NCBI RefSeq assembly: GCF_026540895.1 | Contig: NZ_JALNUR010000019.1 | Coordinates: 1 to 64,000 of the forward strand | Length of the DNA stretch: 64,000 nucleotides | Direction: 5' to 3' | Origin: Sphingomonas sp. GM_Shp_1 | GTDB lineage: Bacteria; Pseudomonadota; Alphaproteobacteria; Sphingomonadales; Sphingomonadaceae | Part shown: positions 8,309-16,776 of the stretch, one piece after another | How the letters are laid out: every line of letters begins with the position of its first letter | Position numbering within the stretch: the first letter of the stretch is position 1 | Notes under the pieces: generated by a model | The model's database searches: none | The model's input: only the letters and a program-made list of their open reading frames with translations | Told to the model about the DNA's origin: nothing | Program-made: the position numbers and the translations under genes

Positions 8309-10093
8309 TCACTCGTGAAATTGCAGGTTCGCCAACCGGGCATACAGACCGCCGCGCGCCATCAACTCCCCGTGGCGACCCTGTTCGACGATGCGCCCAC
8401 CGTCCATCACCACGATCCGTTCCGCCGCGCGCACGGTGGCGAGGCGGTGGGCGATGACCAGGGTGGTCCGGTGCGCCATCAGCCGTTCCAGCGCCTGCTG
8501 CACCAGTTGCTCGCTCTCGGCATCGAGCGCGCTGGTCGCCTCGTCGAGCAACAGGATCGGCGCATCGCGGAGCAGCGCGCGGGCGATGGTGATCCGCTGC
8601 CGCTGACCACCCGACAGCCGCGCCCCGCCTTCGCCCAGGAACGTGTCCAGCCCCTGCGGCAGCGCGCGCAGGAAGTCGGCGGCGTTGGCGGCCTCGGCGG
8701 CGGCCCAGAGTTCGTCGTCCCCCGCCTCCCACCGGCCATAGCGCAGATTGTCACGCGCCGAGGCGCCGAAGATCACCGTCTCCTGCGGCACCATCGCGAT
8801 GCGCGCCCGGATCGCCGCAGGATCGGCGTCGCGCAGATCGACGCCGTCGAGCGAGATCCGCCCGCCCTGCGGATCGTAGAAGCGCTCCGCCAACTGGAAC
8901 AACGTCGACTTGCCCGCACCGGAAGGACCGACCACCGCCACCGTCTCGCCGGGGCGTATGTCGAGCGAGAAGCCGTCGAGCGCCGCCACCTCGGGCCGAG
9001 TGGGGTAGTGGAACACCACGTCCTCGAAGCGAAGCGCGCCCATCGGTACGACCGGCAAGACGGCGGGGGCGGGAGGCGGTGCGATTTCCGGCTGTTCGGC
9101 GAGCAGTTCGGCCAGTCGCTGCGCCGCCCCCGATGCGCGCAGGATATCGCCCCACACCTCGGTCAGCGCCTGGAACGAGCCCGCGACCAGCATCCCCGTC
9201 ACGACGAACGCGGTCAGCGATCCGCCCGACAGCCGCCCGCTGGCGACGTCCGCCACCGCTTCCCACAGCAGCAGCGTCAGCCCGCCGAAGAACAGGCCGA
9301 TCACCATCGCCGTCATGACGGCGCGCAGCAGGAAGCGCTTGCGTGACGTGGCGAAGCCGTTGCTGACTGCCAGCTCGAACCGCTCGGCCTCGCGCCGCTC
9401 CTGGCCGAACGCCTGCACGACCTTCATCGCGCCCAGCGTCTCGACGGCGGTCGATCCGATATCGGCCAGCCGATCCTGGCTGTCGCGCGAGTAGCTGCGC
9501 ACCTTCTTGCCGAGCAGCACGATGGGCAGCACGACCAGCGGAATGCAGACCAGCAGCGACAGGGTCAGCTTGGGCGACAGCGCGAAGAGATAGATGGTGC
9601 CGCCGATCCCGATCACCACGTTGCGCAGCGCGATCGACACGGTGGAGCCGACCACCTGCTCGATGATCGCGGTGTCGGCGGTCAGGCGGCTCGCGATCTC
9701 CGAGGGGCGGTTCTCCTCGAAATAGCGGGGGGCGAGGCGGAGCAGATTGGCCTGCACCGCGACTCGGATGTCGGCGACGGTCCGCTCGCCCAGCCAGGAT
9801 ACGAAATAGAATCGGAACGCCGTGGCGAAGGCGAGCACCAGCACCACCGCCAGCAGCCCCTGAAAATAGGGGGCGATATTGCCCGTATCGACCGCGCGGC
9901 CGAAGCCATGATCGATCACCTTCTGGAAGGTGCGCGGGATGAACAGCGTCGCCCCCGCCGCGACCAGCAGCGACAGCGCGGCGGCGGCCAGATGGGCCGG
10001 ATATCGCAGCGTAAAGCGCCATACCATCTTGAGATTGCTCAACCGGCGGCTGGGCGGAATGGCGGGCTTGGGGGAAGCGGCGGATTTGGCCAT
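8309..10093 (-). CDS. ABC transporter, fused permease and ATPase (MsbA/ABCB-like exporter)
   Basis: 594 residues: an N-terminal six-helix type-1 exporter membrane domain (~25-330) fused to a nucleotide-binding domain (~350-590). The Walker A is GPSGAGKST at 389-397. The signature LSGGQRQR, the Walker B ILLLDEATS and the switch histidine in VIAHR are all intact, so it should work as a homodimer. Members export lipids, lipid-linked molecules, peptides or drugs; the sequence does not settle the substrate. The start at 10093 follows only a weak AGGCGAG. It appears monocistronic, with a family B repeat after its 3' end. Confidence 0.9.
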   Translation of the reverse strand: MAKSAASPKPAIPPSRRLSNLKMVWRFTLRYPAHLAAAALSLLVAAGATLFIPRTFQKVIDHGFGRAVDTGNIAPYFQGLLAVVLVLAFATAFRFYFVSWLGERTVADIRVAVQANLLRLAPRYFEENRPSEIASRLTADTAIIEQVVGSTVSIALRNVVIGIGGTIYLFALSPKLTLSLLVCIPLVVLPIVLLGKKVRSYSRDSQDRLADIGSTAVETLGAMKVVQAFGQERREAERFELAVSNGFATSRKRFLLRAVMTAMVIGLFFGGLTLLLWEAVADVASGRLSGGSLTAFVVTGMLVAGSFQALTEVWGDILRASGAAQRLAELLAEQPEIAPPPAPAVLPVVPMGALRFEDVVFHYPTRPEVAALDGFSLDIRPGETVAVVGPSGAGKSTLFQLAERFYDPQGGRISLDGVDLRDADPAAIRARIAMVPQETVIFGASARDNLRYGRWEAGDDELWAAAEAANAADFLRALPQGLDTFLGEGGARLSGGQRQRITIARALLRDAPILLLDEATSALDAESEQLVQQALERLMAHRTTLVIAHRLATVRAAERIVVMDGGRIVEQGRHGELMARGGLYARLANLQFHE

Positions 10094-10301
10094 GATCGCG
10101 CTCGCCTAGCAGCGTGCGGGCACGGGCTCAACGGCGCGCCGGCCCTGCACGCATCGTTCATGGCCATTCATGCGTTATGTCGGGGAAGGGATCACGGGCA
10201 ATATGACGGGACAGCCATATTATGGTCATCTTGCGCAAACGGTTTCGTGATAGATGAGATGCGATCATGGCTCCGCTTCGGGGAGCGCGAGGGACTCGAC
10301 C

Positions 10302-11519
10302 ATGCTGTACGACGCCTATGAAATGCAACGCTCGATGCTGGCGGGGGCGAGCGCGCTGGCCAATTTCGGCGCGGGGCTGCTCCAAAACCCGGCCAACCCC
10401 TTCGCCTATTTCGGCGGCGGCGCGATCATGGGATCGGCGCTGGAGGTCTTCGCCCATGCCTCCGCGCCGCGCGGCAAACCCGCCTTCGGCCTGACCAAGA
10501 CCGAGATCGACGGGCGCGAGGTGGTGGTCCATGAGGAGATCGTGGCGCGCAAGCCCTTCGGCCAGCTCAAGCGGTTCCGCCGCGAGGGCGTCGAGGACAG
10601 CCCCAAGCTGCTGATCGTCGCGCCGATGTCGGGCCATTACGCCACGCTGCTGCGCGGCACCGTCCAGCGGATGCTGCCCACCTGCGAAGTCTATATCACC
10701 GACTGGCGCGATGCGAAGCTGGTGCCCTTGTCCGAGGGGCGGTTCGATTTCGACGATTATGTCGACTACATCATCGACTTCCTGACCGAGATCGGCCCCA
10801 ATGCGCATATGCTGGCGGTGTGCCAGCCCTCGGTCCCCTGCTATGTCGCGGCTTGCGTGATGAGCGCGGACAAGCATCCCTGCACCCCGCGTACCCTGAC
10901 CCTGATGGGCGGGCCCGTCGACACCCGCGAGGCACCGACCGCGGTCAACCTGCTGGCGACCGAGCGGCCCCATGCCTGGTTCGAGCAGAATGCGATCGCG
11001 ACCGTGCCGATGACCTATCCGGGTGCCGGGCGGCGGGTCTATCCGGGCTTTCTGCAACTCGCCGGGTTCATGTCGATGAATCTCGGCAACCACATGATTT
11101 CGCACTGGGAGATGTTCAAGCATCTGGTCCAGGGCGACGACGAGAGCGCCGAGGCGACCAAGCGCTTCTACGACGAATATCGTGCGGTGTGCGACATGAC
11201 GGCCGAATTCTATCTCCAGACCGTCGAACTGGTGTTCCAGCGGCACGCGCTGCCCAAGGGCGAGATGCTGCACCGTGGCAAGCCTGTCGATCCGGGGGCG
11301 ATCACCGATATCGGCATCCTGGCGATCGAGGGCGAGCGGGACGATATCTCGGGGCTGGGCCAGACCCGAGCGTCGTTGACGCTGGCGACCAATCTCCGGG
11401 ACGAGAAGAAGCGCTATTACATGGCCGAGCAGGTCGGCCATTACGGCATCTTCAACGGCTCGAAATGGCGCAACCGCATCGCGCCGGTGGTCGAGGAATG
11501 GATCAAGGCGAACGCCTGA
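10302..11519 (+). CDS. phaZ: Intracellular polyhydroxyalkanoate (PHB) depolymerase
   Basis: 405 residues, no signal peptide. The protein matches the intracellular granule-associated PhaZ family: an alpha/beta hydrolase with a cysteine nucleophile instead of serine, here Cys174 in LAVCQPSVPC. The C-terminal PHB_depo_C region is present (QVGHYGIFNGSKWR near the end supplies the catalytic His). It mobilises stored PHB to hydroxybutyrate oligomers when carbon is short. The ATG at 10302 is preceded by GAGGGA; the frame runs back to 10254 but without a better site. A phasin gene lies 20 kb away in the same window (30883). A family B repeat pair follows the stop. Confidence 0.93.
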   Translation: MLYDAYEMQRSMLAGASALANFGAGLLQNPANPFAYFGGGAIMGSALEVFAHASAPRGKPAFGLTKTEIDGREVVVHEEIVARKPFGQLKRFRREGVEDSPKLLIVAPMSGHYATLLRGTVQRMLPTCEVYITDWRDAKLVPLSEGRFDFDDYVDYIIDFLTEIGPNAHMLAVCQPSVPCYVAACVMSADKHPCTPRTLTLMGGPVDTREAPTAVNLLATERPHAWFEQNAIATVPMTYPGAGRRVYPGFLQLAGFMSMNLGNHMISHWEMFKHLVQGDDESAEATKRFYDEYRAVCDMTAEFYLQTVELVFQRHALPKGEMLHRGKPVDPGAITDIGILAIEGERDDISGLGQTRASLTLATNLRDEKKRYYMAEQVGHYGIFNGSKWRNRIAPVVEEWIKANA

Positions 11520-11539
11520 AGCCAGGAGGCCAATCCTAA

Positions 11540-11640
11540 CCTCCGTTCAGCCTGAGCGAAGTCGAAGGCCAAGGGAAAACGTCAGCCACGCACCGGGCAA
11601 AGGGCGTCCCGTGGCCTTCGACTTCGCTTAGGCTGAACGG
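11540..11640. repeat. Family B inverted repeat pair
   Basis: CCTCCGTTCAGCCTGAGCG... (11540-11570) and the inverted copy ending CTTAGGCTGAACGG (11613-11640), with a ~42-bp spacer. It lies between the convergent ends of phaZ and the general stress protein gene. One mismatch (CTTAGG for CTCAGG) separates the arms. Confidence 0.8.
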
Positions 11641-11651
11641 GGCGGGGAATT

Positions 11652-11687
11652 AAAAACGCCCGGAAGCCGTGCGGCCTCTGGGCGTTT
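11652..11687 (-). terminator. Rho-independent terminator of the PPOX-fold gene
   Basis: AAACGCCC (11654-11661) pairs with GGGCGTTT (11680-11687) across an 18-nt loop. Read on the minus strand the stem ends in a T-run. It lies about 20 bp after the stop at 11707. Confidence 0.75.
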
Positions 11688-11706
11688 CGCATTCCGGTCG
11701 GGTCGG

Positions 11707-12186
11707 TTACGCGACCGAACCCACCACCGCATGGCTGGACGACTCGTCCGAACGGATGGTGCCGCCGAACAGCATCTTCACCCGGCCCGACAGCGAGATG
11801 TCGGTTTCCCACAGCTCCGCCGAATTGATGTCGAAGCGGAGCAGCGTCAGGTTCGGGTCCGACTTGCCTTGCGGAAACCATGCCTCGACATGGTTATTCC
11901 ACAGCTTGTCGATCTGCTGCCGGTCGTTGTCGACCGAGACATGGCCCGACAGGCAGGCGAAGAAGTCGTGCCCCTTGCCGACGAACTGCGCCATCGCCTG
12001 GCCGCCGCCGGCGATCCGGTTGTCGCGACCGGCGAAGAAGAACAGCGTGTTGGGCTGATCGTCGTCGATCTGGGCGGTCATCGGTTCGGAATGCTGGTCG
12101 TCTTCCAGGCCGATCATCACGAACGGGCTGTCCTTCAGCTTGCTGAGGAACTTGGCGGCGATTTCCTGGGGGCTGTCGTCGGCCAT
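11707..12186 (-). CDS. General stress protein 26-like, pyridoxamine-5'-phosphate oxidase fold
   Basis: 159 residues with the split-barrel flavin-binding fold of the PPOX-like 'general stress protein 26' family. Recognisable stretches are the N-terminal helix EIAAKFLSKL, the beta strand PFVMIGLED, the central LFFFAGRDNRI and the LWNNHVEAWFPQGKSDP segment that characterises this subgroup. Family members bind FMN, FAD or F420; the reaction is usually unknown. Start at 12186: CAGGAGAG lies nine bases upstream, and the longer open frame to 12324 lacks a comparable site. A hairpin terminator follows at 11652-11687. It is divergent from the small membrane peptide at 12343. Confidence 0.88.
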   Translation of the reverse strand: MADDSPQEIAAKFLSKLKDSPFVMIGLEDDQHSEPMTAQIDDDQPNTLFFFAGRDNRIAGGGQAMAQFVGKGHDFFACLSGHVSVDNDRQQIDKLWNNHVEAWFPQGKSDPNLTLLRFDINSAELWETDISLSGRVKMLFGGTIRSDESSSHAVVGSVA

Positions 12187-12297
12187 CTTGGCTCTCCTGT
12201 CCTGAGGGTTTGGCGGGAGAACGATGCGGGGGCGGGGATGGTTGCGGATAATGACGCGAGACTTTCCCGCTGACAAACGCTGTGCTTGTTGAAAGAA

Positions 12298-12322
12298 GGA
12301 ACATGACGGCAATTCCGCCGTC
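12298..12322 (+). promoter_or_regulatory. EcfG-like general-stress promoter
   Basis: GGAAC at 12298-12302, then exactly 16 bases and CGTC at 12319-12322. The alphaproteobacterial EcfG consensus is GGAAC-N16/17-CGTT, so this is a one-mismatch match about 20 bp before the start of the 29-residue gene. A perfect inverted repeat TGACGGC-AATTCC-GCCGTCA (12304-12323) overlaps it and could be an operator. The match is seen; the function is inferred. Confidence 0.5.
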
Positions 12323-12342
12323 ACTCACAGAAAGGACTACGG

Positions 12343-12432
12343 ATGTCCGTTGCCGATCTGTGCCTGATCCTGGGCGTCATCATCGCCTTCGCGACCTTGG
12401 TCGTGAAGATTATCGACGTTCGCAACAGGTAA
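12343..12432 (+). CDS. 29-residue hydrophobic small membrane protein
   Basis: ATG...TAA encodes MSVADLCLILGVIIAFATLV followed by VKIIDVRNR: one predicted transmembrane helix (~residues 5-22) and a short charged tail. A good Shine-Dalgarno (AGAAAGGA) ends eight bases before the ATG, an EcfG-like promoter box lies at 12298-12322, and two GC-rich hairpins follow the stop. Promoter, ribosome site, ORF and hairpins together make it credible despite its length. I do not recognise a family. By analogy with other single-helix stress peptides it may modulate a membrane complex, but nothing in the sequence says which. Confidence 0.6.
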   Translation: MSVADLCLILGVIIAFATLVVKIIDVRNR

Positions 12433-12442
12433 GGTGCCCGGC

Positions 12443-12506
12443 GGGGCTCGGATTGCCGTCCGAGCCCCAAAGGATTTGAGCCCCGGCCGTTGCCGCAGCC
12501 GGGGCT
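12443..12506 (+). terminator. Tandem GC-rich hairpins after the 29-residue gene
   Basis: Hairpin 1: GGGGCTCGGA / TCCGAGCCCC (12443-12468), a perfect 10-bp stem with a 6-nt loop. Hairpin 2: AGCCCCGGC / GCCGGGGCT (12479-12506). No T-run follows, so termination is uncertain. The arms share GAGCCCC and GGGGCT, so alternative pairing between the two hairpins is possible. Confidence 0.5.
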
Positions 12507-12719
12507 CTACAGAAAGGCGGATGTCCTTCGCCCGCGATTCATATACACAAGGATCGTCAAAATTTCAATTCCGATGGGATTAGCGAACGACGCTTCGTAT
12601 CGTATCAAACGATACCCATCCCTATGATTTCCCGCTAAGCGCAGGTCCATCACAGCATCGCCATGCGGCTCACGGTGCGTCTCCATCGCGCCGGGCTGCC
12701 CGACCGGACCTGAAGACCT

Positions 12720-15686
12720 ATGACCTCTGCCGTTACCGCCGACGCGCGCAAGACCATGAAATCGCTGTATCGCGCGCCCGAGCCCGATGTCCTGAAGCCG
12801 CTGCTCGACCGCGCCGCCGCCACACCGGAGATGCGCGAGCGGATCATGGGCCATGCCTCCGGCCTGCTCGCCGATTTGCGCGCGGCGCAGAATCGCGGCT
12901 GGGTGAACCAGTTCCTCCAGGAATATCGGCTCAATTCGTCGGAGGGTGTCGCGCTGCTCAGCCTGGCCGAGGCGTTCCTGCGCGTGCCCGATCCCGAGAC
13001 GGCCGACCTGCTGATCGCCGACAAGCTGGGCGAGGCGGACTGGCGCGCCCATACCGGGCGTTCGGCGTCGAAGCTGGTCAACTCGGCCACCTGGGGCCTG
13101 GTCGTCGGCCGCGCGTTGGTGGGCGAGGGCGAGGCGGGGCCGCTCAAGCGGCTGTTGTCGCGCGCGGGCGAGCCGTTCGTCCGCCAAGCGGTCGGTGCCG
13201 CGATGCGGATGATGGGCGAGATCTTCGTGATGGGTCGCACCATCGAGGAAGCCATGCGCCGCATGAAGAAGCCCGAGAACAAGGGCTTCACCGCCAGCTT
13301 CGACATGCTGGGCGAGGCGGCGCGGACGCATGAGGATGCCGAGCGCTACTTCCAGGCCTATGTGAAGGCGATCGACGCGGTCGGCTCGGACCCGGCGGCG
13401 GGCCATTCGGTGTCGGTCAAGCTGTCCGCGCTCCACCCACGCTACGAGCTACCGCGCGCCTATGAGTGTGTGCCCGCGCTCACCGACATGCTGGCGCAAC
13501 TGGCGCGGCAGGCGGCGGACAAGGGCATTGCGCTGACCGTCGATGCCGAGGAGTCCGAGCGGCTGGAGATGAGCCTGGACATTATCGGCGGCGTCGCGGC
13601 GCTTCCCGCGCTCAAGGGCTGGGACGGGTTCGGCATGGCGGTGCAGGCCTATGGCAAGCGCGCCCGCGCGGTCATCGCCTGGGCCAATGGGCTCGACCGC
13701 ATTATGAATGTCCGTCTGGTCAAGGGCGCCTATTGGGACAGCGAGATAAAGCGCACCCAGGTCGAGGGGCTGGCCGACTATCCGCTCTTCACCCGCAAGG
13801 CGGCGACCGACGTGTCCTATCTGGCGGTCGCCAAGGACATGCTGGCGGCGGAGAATATCCGCCCCGCCTTCGCCAGCCACAATGCGCTGACCGTCGCGAC
13901 CATCCTCGAATGGGCGGGCAATAGCCACGACTTCGAGTTCCAGCGGCTGCATGGCATGGGCGACGGCCTGTATGAGCGGCTGGTGCGCGAGCATGGCCAT
14001 AAGTGCCGCATCTATGCGCCGGTCGGCGGCCACCGCGACCTGCTGGCCTATCTGGTCCGCCGGTTGCTAGAGAATGGCGCGAATTCCAGCTTCGTCCACC
14101 AGCTCGCCGACGCGCGGCTGACCGAGGCGGAGATCTTGGCCGATCCGGTCGCCAAGATCGCCGCCGTGGGCGGGGCGCGGCACCCGAGCATCCCGCTGCC
14201 CATCGACCTGTTCGCGCCGGGGCATCGCAACTCGACCGGCATCGACCTCAGCGATATCGCGACGCTCGACGCCACGGTGAAGGCGGTCAACGCGCCTGCC
14301 GTGACGCCGGTCCCCGCGACCGCCAATGTGGCGTCGCTGGTCGCGCGCGCTCATGCTGCCTTCCCGGCGTGGAACGCGACGCCGCTCGACACCCGTGCGA
14401 GTGTGCTGGAAAAGCTCGCCGACCTGCTGGAGGAGGACCGCGAGCGGCTGATGGCGATCCTGGTGCAGGAGGCGTTCAAGACCATCCCCGACGCCATCGG
14501 TGAGGTCCGTGAGGCCGCCGATTTCTGCCGCTATTACGCGCAGCAGGCCCGTGCGCGCCTCGGTTCGGTCGAACTGCCCGGACCGACGGGCGAGCGCAAC
14601 ACGCTGCATCTGGAAGGACGCGGCGTATGGGCGACGGTCGCGCCGTGGAACTTCCCGCTGGCGATCTTCCTAGGCCAGACGGTCGCGGCGCTCGTCACCG
14701 GCAACACCGTCGTCGCCAAGCCCGCGCCGCAGACCCCTGCCATCGCAGCGGCGGCGGTCGAGCTGGCGTACCGCGCGGGAGTCCCCCGCGACGCGCTGCT
14801 GCTCGCGGTCGGCGGGCCCGATGTCGGCCAGAAACTGACCGAGGATCACCGGATCGCGGGCGTCGCCTTCACCGGCTCGACCGCCACCGCCAAGCGGATC
14901 GCGCGGACCTTGGTGGCCGATGATGACCGTCCCATCGTGCCGCTGATCGCCGAGACCGGCGGTATCAACGCGATGATCGTCGACTCGACCGCGCTGCCGG
15001 AGCAGGTGGTGGCGGATGTCATCACCTCGTCTTTCCGTTCGGCGGGGCAGCGTTGCTCGGCGCTGCGGTTGTTGCTGGTGCAGGCGGATGTCGCCGACAA
15101 TGTCATCGCGATGCTGAAGGGCGCGATGGAGACGCTGGTGCTCGGGCCGACCGGCCATCCCGCCACCGATGTCGGGCCGGTGATCGACCGGGCGGCCTAT
15201 GACAAGCTGATGGCCTATCGCGCCTCGATGCAGGACAAGACGATCAAGACCCTCGACGCACCCGCCGACGGGCTGTTCGTGCCGCCGACGCTGATCCAAC
15301 TCGACCGGATCGAGGACCTGACCCAGGAATGGTTCGGCCCGATCCTGCACGTCGCCACCTGGGAAGCGGGCACGCTGTCCGAGACGATCGCGAAGGTGAA
15401 TGCCAAGGGGTACGGCCTGACCATGGGCCTGCACAGCCGCATCGCCCGCGCCGGCGAGGTGATCGAGGCAGAGGCGGCGGTCGGCAATCTCTATATCAAT
15501 CGCTCGATGATCGGCGCGGTCGTCGGCAGCCAGCCCTTTGGCGGCGAGGGCCTGTCGGGTACCGGGCCCAAGGCGGGCGGGCCGCACTATCTCTACCGTT
15601 TCTGCGCCGAGCGGGCGGTGTCGGTGGACACGACCTCGGCGGGCGGTAACGCCACGCTGTTGTCGCTGGACGAAGGCGGGATCTGA
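12720..15686 (+). CDS. putA: Bifunctional proline dehydrogenase / delta-1-pyrroline-5-carboxylate dehydrogenase
   Basis: 988 residues, the short (type A) PutA. It has the PRODH alpha domain and FAD barrel (~70-475, with SVKLSALHPRYE and RLVKGAYWDSEIK) and the P5CDH aldehyde dehydrogenase domain (~520-970, with VAPWNFPLAIFLG, FTGSTATAK, general-base Glu745 in ETGGINA and nucleophile Cys779 in SAGQRCSALR). The N-terminal ribbon-helix-helix repressor domain of E. coli PutA is absent, as usual in alphaproteobacteria, so a separate regulator is expected; none is adjacent. It oxidises proline to glutamate at the inner membrane, channelling P5C. The start at 12720 has only a weak GAAG upstream. The 200-bp leader contains GTATCG...CGATAC, a possible operator. 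Confidence 0.95.
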   Translation: MTSAVTADARKTMKSLYRAPEPDVLKPLLDRAAATPEMRERIMGHASGLLADLRAAQNRGWVNQFLQEYRLNSSEGVALLSLAEAFLRVPDPETADLLIADKLGEADWRAHTGRSASKLVNSATWGLVVGRALVGEGEAGPLKRLLSRAGEPFVRQAVGAAMRMMGEIFVMGRTIEEAMRRMKKPENKGFTASFDMLGEAARTHEDAERYFQAYVKAIDAVGSDPAAGHSVSVKLSALHPRYELPRAYECVPALTDMLAQLARQAADKGIALTVDAEESERLEMSLDIIGGVAALPALKGWDGFGMAVQAYGKRARAVIAWANGLDRIMNVRLVKGAYWDSEIKRTQVEGLADYPLFTRKAATDVSYLAVAKDMLAAENIRPAFASHNALTVATILEWAGNSHDFEFQRLHGMGDGLYERLVREHGHKCRIYAPVGGHRDLLAYLVRRLLENGANSSFVHQLADARLTEAEILADPVAKIAAVGGARHPSIPLPIDLFAPGHRNSTGIDLSDIATLDATVKAVNAPAVTPVPATANVASLVARAHAAFPAWNATPLDTRASVLEKLADLLEEDRERLMAILVQEAFKTIPDAIGEVREAADFCRYYAQQARARLGSVELPGPTGERNTLHLEGRGVWATVAPWNFPLAIFLGQTVAALVTGNTVVAKPAPQTPAIAAAAVELAYRAGVPRDALLLAVGGPDVGQKLTEDHRIAGVAFTGSTATAKRIARTLVADDDRPIVPLIAETGGINAMIVDSTALPEQVVADVITSSFRSAGQRCSALRLLLVQADVADNVIAMLKGAMETLVLGPTGHPATDVGPVIDRAAYDKLMAYRASMQDKTIKTLDAPADGLFVPPTLIQLDRIEDLTQEWFGPILHVATWEAGTLSETIAKVNAKGYGLTMGLHSRIARAGEVIEAEAAVGNLYINRSMIGAVVGSQPFGGEGLSGTGPKAGGPHYLYRFCAERAVSVDTTSAGGNATLLSLDEGGI

Positions 15687-15689
15687 CGA

Positions 15690-15732
15690 TTATCCTCCCC
15701 CCGTCCGCCACGGGAGGGCAGGCGAGGGGGGA
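15690..15732. repeat. Family A partial repeat serving as leader of the DUF2167 gene
   Basis: TATCCTCCCCCCGTCCGCCACGGGAGGG-type hairpin, then GGCGAGGGGGGA directly before ATGATG. It fills the 46-bp gap between putA and the next gene, and its purine-rich arm is the only Shine-Dalgarno-like sequence there. Confidence 0.6.
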
Positions 15733-16776
15733 ATGATGAATTTGCGGGGAACGCGCGCCATTGCGGTGTTGCTGATGCTGGCGGTCGGGTGCTGGTCGGA
15801 TGACGCCATGGCCGCCGATCCGACGTCGACGGCGAATAGTGCCGAGGCACAGATCCGGGCCTTCGAACAGGGTCTGCACAAGCAGACCGGCGATGTCGTG
15901 ATCGGCCCGGCCAAGGCGACGCTGCATCTGGGCGACCGCTATTATTTCCTCCCTGCCGAGGATGCCAAGAAGGTGCTGACGCAGGTCTGGGGCAACCCGG
16001 CCGATGCGGTCAGCGACGTGCTGGGGCTGGTCCTGCCGACCGGGACCACCGCGTCGGACAATGTCTGGGGCGCGGTCGTGACCTATGAGGACACCGGCTA
16101 TGTCAGCGACAAGGACGCCCACGAACAGGATTACGACAAGGTCCTGTCCGACATGCGCGAGGGCGCGGCCGAGCGGAACGAGGAACGCCGGAAGCAGGGC
16201 TTTCCGACGGTCCAGATCGTAGGCTGGGCGCAGCCGCCCTCCTATAATGCGCAAGACCATTCGCTCGTCTGGGCGCGGCAGCTGAAGTTCGATGACAGCA
16301 AGGGGCCGGACTCGCTCAATTACGATGTGCGGCTGCTCGGGCGGCGCGGGGTGCTGAGCCTCAACATGGTGTCCGACATGGCGCATCTGGACGAGGTGCG
16401 CGCGGCGGCGGCGCAATTCGGTCGCGCGGCCAGCTTCGACCGGGGCGAGACCTATGCCGATTACGACGCCTCGACCGACAAGACCGCCGAATATGGCCTG
16501 GCCGGGCTGGTCGCGGCGGGCGCGGGCGTGGCGGCGGCCAAGAAGCTCGGCCTGCTCGCCATCATGCTGGGCTTCGGCAAGAAGTTCATCGCGCTGATAG
16601 TCGTGGCTGGACTGGCCGTCGTCCGTTGGGGCAAGCGGCTGTTGGGGCGCAAGGATGCGGAGCCGGACGTCGAGGCGGAGCCCGCTTATGCGACCGAGCC
16701 CGAGCATGGGGTGGAACCCGCACCGCCCCCGCCTGCGGAGCCTAAGCCCGCCGGGGATCAGCCCCCGGCGGTGTGA
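15733..16776 (+). CDS. DUF2167 family membrane-anchored protein
   Basis: 347 residues. Signal peptide or N-terminal anchor (~8-28), a soluble extracytoplasmic DUF2167 domain (~40-250, with VVTYEDTGYVSDKDAHEQDYD and the WAQPPSYNAQDHSLVWARQLKF block), two hydrophobic segments (~256-275 and ~280-300), then an acidic, proline-rich cytoplasmic tail. The family is widespread and uncharacterised. The start is set by GAGGGGGGA before ATGATG; the open frame back to 15538 overlaps putA and is spurious. Its last 19 bp overlap the convergent MscS gene. A link with envelope or osmotic stress would be inference from that neighbour only. Confidence 0.85.
   Translation: MMNLRGTRAIAVLLMLAVGCWSDDAMAADPTSTANSAEAQIRAFEQGLHKQTGDVVIGPAKATLHLGDRYYFLPAEDAKKVLTQVWGNPADAVSDVLGLVLPTGTTASDNVWGAVVTYEDTGYVSDKDAHEQDYDKVLSDMREGAAERNEERRKQGFPTVQIVGWAQPPSYNAQDHSLVWARQLKFDDSKGPDSLNYDVRLLGRRGVLSLNMVSDMAHLDEVRAAAAQFGRAASFDRGETYADYDASTDKTAEYGLAGLVAAGAGVAAAKKLGLLAIMLGFGKKFIALIVVAGLAVVRWGKRLLGRKDAEPDVEAEPAYATEPEHGVEPAPPPPAEPKPAGDQPPAV

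Noticed and set aside
12507..13436. 309-codon minus ORF as a toxin gene
   Set aside because: Most of it is antisense to putA. Only its last ~50 codons are intergenic, and these are kept as a weak remnant hypothesis.
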